Origin: an uncultured Acetatifactor sp.
GTDB lineage: Bacteria; Bacillota; Clostridia; Lachnospirales; Lachnospiraceae
NCBI GenBank assembly: GCA_910585615.1
Contig: CAJUFO010000007.1
Span: forward strand, 25,178-89,177
Direction of reading: 5' to 3'
DNA: 64,000 nucleotides
The notes under the pieces are model-generated. The model did no database searches. It saw only the letters and a program-made list of their open reading frames with translations, and had not been told where the DNA came from. A program made the position numbers and the translations under genes. Shown here one piece after another: positions 8,126 to 14,986 of the stretch. Each line of letters opens with the position of its first letter. Positions within the stretch are counted from its first letter, which is position 1.

Positions 8126-10057
8126 ATGGAAAAAAGAGTAAACTTAAGGCTGGAGCCGAATTCAAAGGTGTTCATGTCCCTGCTGAAATCAGCGCTCTAT
8201 GTTCTGCTGCTGCCCATGCTGATCAGCATCGCCCTGGCGGCCATGTTCCTCATGAACATGGAGAAGGAAGCGGAAGGCTTCCGGAGCGTGGCGCTAGAGC
8301 AGCTTACCGGCGAGGTGAACCAGGAGTTCTGGTCCGCGTACCAGCTGATCAACCGGGTGAAGAATTCGGAGCTGATCGTCTCCTACGCCAAATCAAAGGA
8401 ACGGGACTACTGGACAGAATACCAGATTCACAAATATATGAGCAAGGTGCTGGTGGGCACCAATCTGGAGACGGCCTATCTGTATTTTCCCCAGTACGAA
8501 ATGGTGTTTTCCGTGACTGGGGGGGTAGAGAGCGGCTATTTCCATGAGCTGAATTACGGAGGCTCCTTCGAGGAATGGCAGGAAGCGCTGAAAAGCAGAT
8601 GGAACGGGAAGTCCGTCCAGCTATCGGGGAAGTCTGGGGAGCGCCGCAACCTGATCGTCAGCAGCGTCCTCAATAGCGGGAAACAGGATTCCCCTGTGAC
8701 AATCGCCGTACAGATACGGAATGAGTACATGGATCAGATGGCCGCCAATCTCCAGTTAGAGGAGCATGACAAGCTATTGATCTACAACTCCAATGGAATC
8801 ATTGGCAGCAGCTTCGATGCCGATGCCCAGAAGGAACTGGCGGAGCTGCTCCAGGCCGCAGGCTGGCGGGACGGGGATCGGGTCAGCTTCGGCGGCATCA
8901 CTTATGCGGTGAGAATTCGGTATTCCAGCCAGTACGGCCTCACCTTCGTCTATGCCTCCCCCAAGGACATGCCGCATTCTTCCTTTGTGTTCGTCAGGGT
9001 CTACTCCGCGGTGGCGTTGGGCTTGTGCATCGTGCTCTCCATCCTGCTGTGCCTGGCTTTGACCAACCGAAACTACAGCCCCATCAAGCGCATCTTCGGC
9101 CTGTTCAGGGAGGCCGGGAACGAGGACAGGGCGGTCGTCGAGGACTATGATAAGATGGAGCGCTATATCAATGACTACATCGCCAGAAACCAAAAGCTCC
9201 AGAGCACCGTCAAGCGGTACGAGGAGGATTACCGGAAAATCTATCTGGAGAAAATCCTGTATGGCAGGATTCCCTACAGAGAGGGCATAGAGGAGGGCGG
9301 GCGGCTGTACGGCCTGGGGCTGGACGCTCCCTGGTTCGCCGTGGTCCTCTATGAGCTGGCCGAGACCTCGGAGGAGGGGCTCTTCGGGATGCCCGAGGAG
9401 GCCGGGGTGGAGGTGCTCAGGGACTCTCTGGGCGCCTACATAGAGGAAAAGATGGAATACGTTGCCCGTTTCTACATCATTGAGGAGCAGAACGGCTGCA
9501 TAGCCGTCCTCAACGGAGAGGCGGCGGACGCGAAGGAATTCGGCGACAGGATTCGCCGGGACAATGCCGCAGTCCTGGAGGAGATGGAGGTTCAGGAGGA
9601 AATCTGCTGCGAAGCTTATGTCAGCGATGGACTGGAGGGACTGGCCCGGCTGCAGGAGGGCTATGAGCAGCTGCGGCAGCGGCAGAAAGAGAGCGAGATT
9701 CAGGAGGTGGAGCGGGGGCAGTCAGGCTCCGAGAACTGCCTGCGCATCGACAGAATCATCGAAGCCGTGCGGAGGGTGCTTTCCGACCCCGATTTGTCCG
9801 TGGCGGGGCTTGCCGACCGCTTTGCCGTATCCCCCTCCCATCTGTCCCGGTTCTTCAAGCAACAGATGGGCGTGGGCCTACTGGACTATATCCACCGCTG
9901 CAGGATCGACGAGGCTAAGACCCTGATGAAGGACAATCCCGCCATCCGTGTGAAAGAGGTGGCGGACAGGACAGGCTTCTACAATGTGTCGGCTTTCATC
10001 CGCGTATTCAAAAAAATAGAGCACATGACGCCGGGCCAATACAGGGAAAAGGTTTGA
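8126..10057 (+). CDS. Membrane-bound AraC-family transcription regulator
   Basis: 643 residues. An N-terminal membrane helix (about 20-45, LYVLLLPMLISIALAAMFLM) and a second one near 295-320 (AVALGLCIVLSILLCLAL) flank an extracellular sensor region. A cytoplasmic linker then leads to a C-terminal AraC DNA-binding domain with two helix-turn-helix units (LADRFAVSPSHLSRFFKQQMG and VKEVADRTGFYNVSAFIRVFKK). This one-component architecture is typical of regulators beside Lachnospiraceae/Paenibacillus sugar importers. ATG 8126 has GAGGGG 7 bases upstream; the ATG at 8111 has no such site. It lies directly before a solute-binding protein gene, its likely target. Confidence 0.88.
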   Translation: MEKRVNLRLEPNSKVFMSLLKSALYVLLLPMLISIALAAMFLMNMEKEAEGFRSVALEQLTGEVNQEFWSAYQLINRVKNSELIVSYAKSKERDYWTEYQIHKYMSKVLVGTNLETAYLYFPQYEMVFSVTGGVESGYFHELNYGGSFEEWQEALKSRWNGKSVQLSGKSGERRNLIVSSVLNSGKQDSPVTIAVQIRNEYMDQMAANLQLEEHDKLLIYNSNGIIGSSFDADAQKELAELLQAAGWRDGDRVSFGGITYAVRIRYSSQYGLTFVYASPKDMPHSSFVFVRVYSAVALGLCIVLSILLCLALTNRNYSPIKRIFGLFREAGNEDRAVVEDYDKMERYINDYIARNQKLQSTVKRYEEDYRKIYLEKILYGRIPYREGIEEGGRLYGLGLDAPWFAVVLYELAETSEEGLFGMPEEAGVEVLRDSLGAYIEEKMEYVARFYIIEEQNGCIAVLNGEAADAKEFGDRIRRDNAAVLEEMEVQEEICCEAYVSDGLEGLARLQEGYEQLRQRQKESEIQEVERGQSGSENCLRIDRIIEAVRRVLSDPDLSVAGLADRFAVSPSHLSRFFKQQMGVGLLDYIHRCRIDEAKTLMKDNPAIRVKEVADRTGFYNVSAFIRVFKKIEHMTPGQYREKV

Positions 10058-10174
10058 AAATATAATATTTTCACTATCATATTGCACAAAATAAACATTC
10101 TATATCAGAAAATGAATATTTGGAGAAAAAACAGCACAAATGAGAGATTTAGAATGTTGAAAAAGTGATATTTT

Positions 10175-10221
10175 TATACAAATAATCGTTATATACAAAA
10201 ACATCCTTCGTAAACTATAAT
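10175..10221 (+). promoter_or_regulatory. Regulated promoter of the sugar importer, with AraC-type direct repeats
   Basis: The AT-rich 245-base gap 10058-10302 holds a perfect -10 TATAAT (10216-10221) with no recognisable -35. Direct repeats TATACAAA at 10175 and 10192 sit where the -35 should be. This is the pattern of an activator-dependent promoter. A palindrome ATGTAC-AAA-GTACAT lies just downstream (10228-10242), and a small hairpin GAAAATAT/ATATTTTC follows the upstream gene. Regulator assignment is inference from position. Confidence 0.55.
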
Positions 10222-10302
10222 GACATTATGTACAAAGTACATTGTGCACAAAGTCGACTCAGGCTACGTAGCGCAAGAAAAGCAAGAAAAGGAGGATGTA
10301 AG

Positions 10303-12036
10303 ATGAAGAGTAAAAAGGTTATTTCATTATTGCTGACGACAGCGTTGACTGCAGGTCTCCTGGCGGGCTGTGGCGGCTCGGGCGATTCCGGAAGCGGAAG
10401 CTCCGGTGCGGATTCAAAGTCTGCGGAAGAGTCCAGCGCGGAAGAAGCTTCCGGGGAAGCGCCGGAGGGGTCTTCTGAGGAAGTGGAGAGCGGCGGCGAT
10501 GAAGGCGGCAGCGCCGAGGGAGAGGCCAAGTATCCCAGAGACGAGAACGGCTATCCAGACCTGGGCGGCGAGACCATCAGCATCTGGTTCGCCATGACCA
10601 CCGAGAACTCGGGTGCAGTATCTACCGACATGGGCGACTACGAGGCAATCAAGGCCCTGGAAGAGAAATTCAATGTGAATTTCGAGTTCATCCACCCGCC
10701 TGTGGGGCAGGAGAGCGAGAACTTCAATATCATGATGTCTGACGAGAAGCTGCCGGATATGATTTTCTGCCGCGGCATCGACAGGTTCTATCCTGGCGGC
10801 GTGGAGATGGCTTATGCGGACGGTGTCCTGTACGACTACACGGACGACATCAACGCGGTGGACACGCCGAACTTCTATAATATGATCAGCAGCGATCCCT
10901 TCCTGATGAAGGCAGTGACCGACGACGAGGGCAGGATTATCCGCCTGGGCGCCAAAATCTGCGGCAGCGAGGAAGCTGACCTGAACTTCATCGGGCCCAT
11001 CATCAGAAGCGATTACCTGGCGGCCGCCAATATGGAGGTTCCCCAGACCATCGATGACTGGACCGCCATGCTGCAGGCCATGAAGGACAATGGGGTAGAG
11101 TATCCCCTTGCCCTCGACAAGGACCAGCTGATCTACACGTCCAATATCTTTGCGGGCGCATACGGCGTCTCCGGCAACAGCTATTTCGTCAAGGAGGACG
11201 GCACCGTGGGATTCGGCCCTTACGAGGATGCCTACAAGGATTTCCTCACCCAGATGCACGAGTGGTATGAGGCGGGCTTCATCAATCCCGACTTCGCCAG
11301 CCAGGATACGGATTCCATCATGTCCATGGCAGCCGGAGACAGGATCGGATCTACGCTGATCCATCTGTATACATACGGCGTGACCTACTTTGTGACCACC
11401 GAGGGAGAGAATCCGGATAAGGTGATGGTGGCGGCTCCCATGCCTGTGCTGAACGCGGGCGATGCCAGGAACCTGAGGAGCAGCAGCAGATCCCTTGGCG
11501 ATTATAAGTACATTACCGCCGATGCCGAGAACAAGGATGCCTGCATCGCCCTGCTGGATGCCCTGTACCTGGAGGACATCGACCTGATGATGGCCAACGG
11601 CATCGAGGGCGTAGGCTACAACATGGAAGACGGCGCGCCGGTACAGGTGCCTTTGAGCGCTGATGCCAGCAAGGAAGTTCGTCTGGGAAGCTGCCCTCAG
11701 CAGTGGCATGCTTATGAGGATACGGACCTGAACTACATTCTTACCAAGAAGTACAACAAGGGCTGCCAGGACGAGGCTCTGGAGCTGTGGAAGACCGAGG
11801 GTACCTCCGGATCCATCTCCAACTTCATCATGTACAACACCGAGGAGTCCGAGACCAGGAGCACCTACAACAGTGACGTGGCTACTGCCGTAGAGGAGTG
11901 GGTCATGAAGTTCATCACAGGCCAGGAGCCCATCGACAAGTTCGATGAATTCCGGGAGATCCTGAAGAACGAGGGACATATTGAAGAACTGATAGCAATC
12001 CAGCAGAGCGCTATGGATCGTTACGGCGCAAGGTAG
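10303..12036 (+). CDS. ABC transporter solute-binding lipoprotein (CUT1 sugar type)
   Basis: 577 residues. Signal peptide with lipobox LLAGC (lipidated Cys about 23), then an 80-residue Ser/Gly/Glu linker, then an extracellular solute-binding fold of the LplA/YtcQ kind (GGETISIWFAMTTEN; EALEEKFNVNFEFIHPP; IDDWTAMLQAMKDNG). ATG 10303 has a strong AAGGAGGATG site; the open frame reaches back to 10228, but that part has no ribosome binding site. It captures a sugar or oligosaccharide outside the membrane for the two permeases downstream. The ligand cannot be told. Expression is probably set higher than that of the permeases by the hairpin that follows. Confidence 0.92.
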   Translation: MKSKKVISLLLTTALTAGLLAGCGGSGDSGSGSSGADSKSAEESSAEEASGEAPEGSSEEVESGGDEGGSAEGEAKYPRDENGYPDLGGETISIWFAMTTENSGAVSTDMGDYEAIKALEEKFNVNFEFIHPPVGQESENFNIMMSDEKLPDMIFCRGIDRFYPGGVEMAYADGVLYDYTDDINAVDTPNFYNMISSDPFLMKAVTDDEGRIIRLGAKICGSEEADLNFIGPIIRSDYLAAANMEVPQTIDDWTAMLQAMKDNGVEYPLALDKDQLIYTSNIFAGAYGVSGNSYFVKEDGTVGFGPYEDAYKDFLTQMHEWYEAGFINPDFASQDTDSIMSMAAGDRIGSTLIHLYTYGVTYFVTTEGENPDKVMVAAPMPVLNAGDARNLRSSSRSLGDYKYITADAENKDACIALLDALYLEDIDLMMANGIEGVGYNMEDGAPVQVPLSADASKEVRLGSCPQQWHAYEDTDLNYILTKKYNKGCQDEALELWKTEGTSGSISNFIMYNTEESETRSTYNSDVATAVEEWVMKFITGQEPIDKFDEFREILKNEGHIEELIAIQQSAMDRYGAR

Positions 12037-12042
12037 CAGGAC

Positions 12043-12087
12043 GAAAAGGGCATCTGCGGGTGCAGGGCACCTGAAGGTGCCCTTTTC
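12043..12087 (+). terminator. Attenuator-like hairpins between binding protein and permease genes
   Basis: GGGCACC-TGAA-GGTGCCC followed by TTTT makes a compact terminator (12065-12086). The same 3' arm can instead pair over a longer range: GAAAAGGGCA (12043-12052) with TGCCCTTTTC (12078-12087). A leaky terminator here fits the usual surplus of binding protein over permease. Confidence 0.65.
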
Positions 12088-12112
12088 CGTTTCTGAAGGA
12101 CAGGAGGGGTGT

Positions 12113-13063
12113 ATGAAAGCTGCGAAGGTCAATAACGGAAGGTTGGAAAGAGAGAAATTCTCGGTCAGGCTGAAAAGGGATTTCAGATCCAACAAATATA
12201 TCTATATCATGCTCCTGCCGGTGGTGGTGTATCTGCTCATTTTCAGCTATGCTCCCATGTACGGCATTGTCATAGCGTTCAAGAACTATAAGCCCAGGCT
12301 GGGAATTCTGGAGAGCCCCTGGGTGGGGATGAAATATTTCAAGGAATTCACGTCCTCCATGTACTTCGGCAGGACTCTGAAGAATACGCTGGCCCTCAGC
12401 GGACTGAACCTGCTGTTCGGGTTCATGGCGCCCATCATCTTCGCGGTGCTGCTGAACGAGATCCGCAATATGAGGTTTAAGAAGCTGGTGCAGACCATCA
12501 CCTATCTGCCCCACTTCATCACCACGGTCATCATCGCCAGCCTGATTCTGGTATTCACCAACAGCGACGGCTTCATCACACAGATTGTGAACGGCATCAC
12601 CGGGCATACCGGGAGCCTGATTGGGGACAAGAACTGCTTCAGGGCGATTTACGTGATATCCGATATCTGGCAGGGCTTTGGATGGGGTTCCATCGTCTAC
12701 CTGGCCACCATCGCCGGAATCAGCCCGGAACTGTATGAGGCCGCCAGGATCGACGGGGCCAACAAGTTTCGGCAGATCTGGCACGTGACGCTGCCCGGCA
12801 TGCGGCCTACGATTGTCACCATGTTCATCCTGGCAATGGGCGGCCTGATGAGCATTGGCTGGGAAAAGGCTTTCCTGCTGCAGACGCCGCTGACCTATGA
12901 GACTTCGGACATCATTTCTACCTTTGTATATCGGAAAGGTTTCGAGGATGCCAACTACAGCTACTCCACCGCGGTGGGCCTGTTCAATTCCGTCATCAAC
13001 CTGATTCTGGTGACGACGGCCAACAGGTTGAGCCGGAAGTTCAACGAGACGAGTCTGTGGTGA
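12113..13063 (+). CDS. Sugar ABC transporter permease (LplB type)
   Basis: 316 residues with six predicted membrane helices. The binding-protein-dependent transport motif EAARIDGANKFRQIWHVTLPGM contacts the ATPase. ATG 12113 has CAGGAGGGG upstream; the earlier in-frame ATG at 12077 lies inside the attenuator hairpin. No ATPase gene is present in the cluster, which is usual for CUT1 systems that share an MsmX-like ATPase encoded elsewhere. The two permeases form a heterodimer. Confidence 0.93.
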   Translation: MKAAKVNNGRLEREKFSVRLKRDFRSNKYIYIMLLPVVVYLLIFSYAPMYGIVIAFKNYKPRLGILESPWVGMKYFKEFTSSMYFGRTLKNTLALSGLNLLFGFMAPIIFAVLLNEIRNMRFKKLVQTITYLPHFITTVIIASLILVFTNSDGFITQIVNGITGHTGSLIGDKNCFRAIYVISDIWQGFGWGSIVYLATIAGISPELYEAARIDGANKFRQIWHVTLPGMRPTIVTMFILAMGGLMSIGWEKAFLLQTPLTYETSDIISTFVYRKGFEDANYSYSTAVGLFNSVINLILVTTANRLSRKFNETSLW

Positions 13064-13168
13064 CGGAGAGGCACGAAGGCGCACGAGAGGAACTTTCATG
13101 AGGTGTGGGCCGAAGAGGCTTTCCCCTTTAGTGCCATCGCGCAGCGATTTAAATTAGGAGGGTGAATG

Positions 13169-14080
13169 ATGAAGGAAGAAAATGACAAGAGGATGATAAT
13201 CGGCACCGGGGAGAAGATTTTCCTGGTGGTCAATAATCTCATCATGGTGTTCCTGATGGTGATTACGCTCTACCCGCTGCTCTACGTGCTGTTCTGTTCC
13301 CTGAGCGATCCCGTAGAGCTGGGGAAGGTGTCAGGACTCATGATCAGGCCTGCGGGCTTCAGTCTGCGGGGCTACAAGGCGGTTCTTGATTCTGATAATA
13401 TATGGACGGGATTTCGAAATACTATATTTTATGTGATTGTGGGGACATCCTGCAGCATGGCAATTACCATCGTAGGAGCCTATGCAATCGCGAAGAAGAA
13501 CTTCATGCTGAAGAAACCTGTGATGCTGTTCATCATCTTCACCATGTATTTCGGCGGCGGCATGATTCCTACCTTCCTGGTGGTGCAGGGCCTGCATCTG
13601 ACCAATACGGTCTGGGCCATGATTGTGCCCGGGATGTTGAGTGTCTACAATATGATTGTGCTGCGGACCTCCTTCCAGTCGGTGCCGGAGAGTCTGTACG
13701 AGTCAGCGGCGTTGGACGGGGCCAACGACTTCACCATGCTGACGAAGATTACGCTGCCCTTGTCCAAGGCGGCCCTGGCCACCATCACCCTGTTCTACGC
13801 AGTGGGGAAATGGGGCGAGTGGTATCCGGCGCTGGTGTACCTACAGAAGCGCAGGGACCTCTATCCCCTGCAGATGTTCCTGCGGGAGCTCCTGGTGAAG
13901 CAGGAGGACATGGAGACCTTGCTTGCCAACAATGTAGGGCAGGACGCCGAGGCCTATCTGTTGAAGGAAATCATCAAATACGCCACAATCATCGTGACCA
14001 CAGTGCCCATTCTGGTGGTATACCCTTTCCTCCAGAAATATTTCGTGAAAGGCGTGTTGGTAGGATCCGTGAAGGGATAG
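13169..14080 (+). CDS. Sugar ABC transporter permease (LplC / YtcP type)
   Basis: 303 residues, six membrane helices, EAA motif YESAALDGANDFTMLTKITLPLS, and the C-terminal VYPFLQKYFVKGVLVGSVKG ending typical of YtcP-like CUT1 permeases. Tandem ATGs lie at 13166 and 13169; the second is better spaced from AGGAGGG. It is the last gene of the importer unit and is followed by a UUCG-capped hairpin. Confidence 0.93.
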   Translation: MKEENDKRMIIGTGEKIFLVVNNLIMVFLMVITLYPLLYVLFCSLSDPVELGKVSGLMIRPAGFSLRGYKAVLDSDNIWTGFRNTIFYVIVGTSCSMAITIVGAYAIAKKNFMLKKPVMLFIIFTMYFGGGMIPTFLVVQGLHLTNTVWAMIVPGMLSVYNMIVLRTSFQSVPESLYESAALDGANDFTMLTKITLPLSKAALATITLFYAVGKWGEWYPALVYLQKRRDLYPLQMFLRELLVKQEDMETLLANNVGQDAEAYLLKEIIKYATIIVTTVPILVVYPFLQKYFVKGVLVGSVKG

Positions 14081-14121
14081 CCAAGGACAGACGAATGGGT
14101 TGAATATGTCAGGGAAACTTG

Positions 14122-14143
14122 TACCGGGGCTTCGGCTCCGGTA
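14122..14143 (+). terminator. UUCG-capped hairpin at the end of the importer operon
   Basis: TACCGGGGC-TTCG-GCTCCGGTA: nine pairs (one G-T) with an extra-stable tetraloop. No U-run follows, so termination may be partial. Confidence 0.55.
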
Positions 14144-14187
14144 TAGATATAAAAACAGAAAAACAGAAAAATAATGAAAAAAATTTG

Positions 14188-14216
14188 TTGACAAAACTTG
14201 TTTCTCATTGTATACT
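14188..14216 (+). promoter_or_regulatory. Consensus promoter of the tRNA-Met gene
   Basis: TTGACA, exactly 17 bases, TATACT, 45 bases before the tRNA. Confidence 0.85.
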
Positions 14217-14261
14217 AACAAAGTCGGCAGCGCAGACAGGCTGTACGGGAGTTATAAATAT

Positions 14262-14335
14262 GGCGAGATAGCTCAGTTGGCTAGAGCATGCGGTTCATAC
14301 CCGCAGTGTCGAGGGTTCAAATCCCCCTCTCGCTA
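14262..14335 (+). tRNA. tRNA-Met (anticodon CAT)
   Basis: 74-base cloverleaf: acceptor GGCGAGA/TCTCGCT, D-arm GCTC/GAGC, anticodon stem TGCGG/CCGCA around TTCATAC, T-arm GAGGG-TTCAAAT-CCCCC, discriminator A, no encoded CCA. The paired first position (G-T) argues against initiator tRNA, so elongator Met is most likely; a CAT tRNA-Ile modified by TilS cannot be excluded from sequence alone. The second T-stem pair is an A-C mismatch (see findings). It has its own promoter and terminator. Confidence 0.93.
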
Positions 14336-14340
14336 CTAGA

Positions 14341-14378
14341 AAGAATGCTCGGAAATGAAAATTTTCGGCATTCTTTTT
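14341..14378 (+). terminator. Terminator of the tRNA gene
   Basis: AAGAATGC pairs with GCATTCTT, with further pairing of the inner GGAAAT/ATTTTC part, followed by TTTTT. Confidence 0.85.
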
Positions 14379-14461
14379 AAATGCGCATCACGTTGCACGC
14401 GGGGCCGCATGTGGCCCATAATGTACTATATGGAATGGAAGGCTTTCCGGAGGAGAAAAAT

Positions 14462-14932
14462 ATGGTTATCAGACGTGGGGAAGAAAGGGATCTGATAGGA
14501 ATAGGCAGGCTGCTGGGACAGGTTCTGGCGGTGCACCACGACGGAAGGCCGGATTTGTTCAAGGGCGACACGAAAAAGTATACAGACGAGGAGCTTCTGG
14601 CTATTTTATGCGATGACGCAAGGCCCGTATTCGTTGCGGTAGATGAGAACGAATATGTAATGGGCTATGCGTTCTGCGTATTTCAACAGCATTTTAACGA
14701 CAACATATTGACGGATATCAGGACATTGTATATCGATGATTTATGTGTGGATGAGAGCTTAAGAGGGAAGCATATAGGCAGGAGCCTGTATGAGCATGTG
14801 CTGGAGTTTGCCAGAAGAGAGGGCTGCTATAACCTGACATTGAATGTATGGGAGTGCAATCAGGGTGCGAAGAGATTCTATGAAGGCTGCGGGCTGGTGC
14901 CCCAGAAGACCGGAATGGAGAAGATACTGTAG
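14462..14932 (+). CDS. GNAT-family N-acetyltransferase
   Basis: 156 residues. The acetyl-CoA-binding motif A is seen as LCVDESLRGKHIGRSLYEHV, followed by LNVWECNQGAKRFYEGCGL, the usual C-terminal GNAT motif. ATG 14462 follows GGAGGAG; the longer frame from 14381 starts within the tRNA terminator. The substrate is unknown. A terminator separates it from the tRNA; the helicase gene follows 54 bp later. Confidence 0.9.
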   Translation: MVIRRGEERDLIGIGRLLGQVLAVHHDGRPDLFKGDTKKYTDEELLAILCDDARPVFVAVDENEYVMGYAFCVFQQHFNDNILTDIRTLYIDDLCVDESLRGKHIGRSLYEHVLEFARREGCYNLTLNVWECNQGAKRFYEGCGLVPQKTGMEKIL

Positions 14933-14986
14933 GCAGCGCAAATTTTCAGCGTAGATTTGAGGAAAGGAAAGTCAGGTAGGTTCAGA

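Noticed and set aside
10414..12195. 593-codon minus-strand frame over the solute-binding protein
   Set aside because: Antisense shadow; the plus strand has lipobox, ribosome binding site and family motifs.
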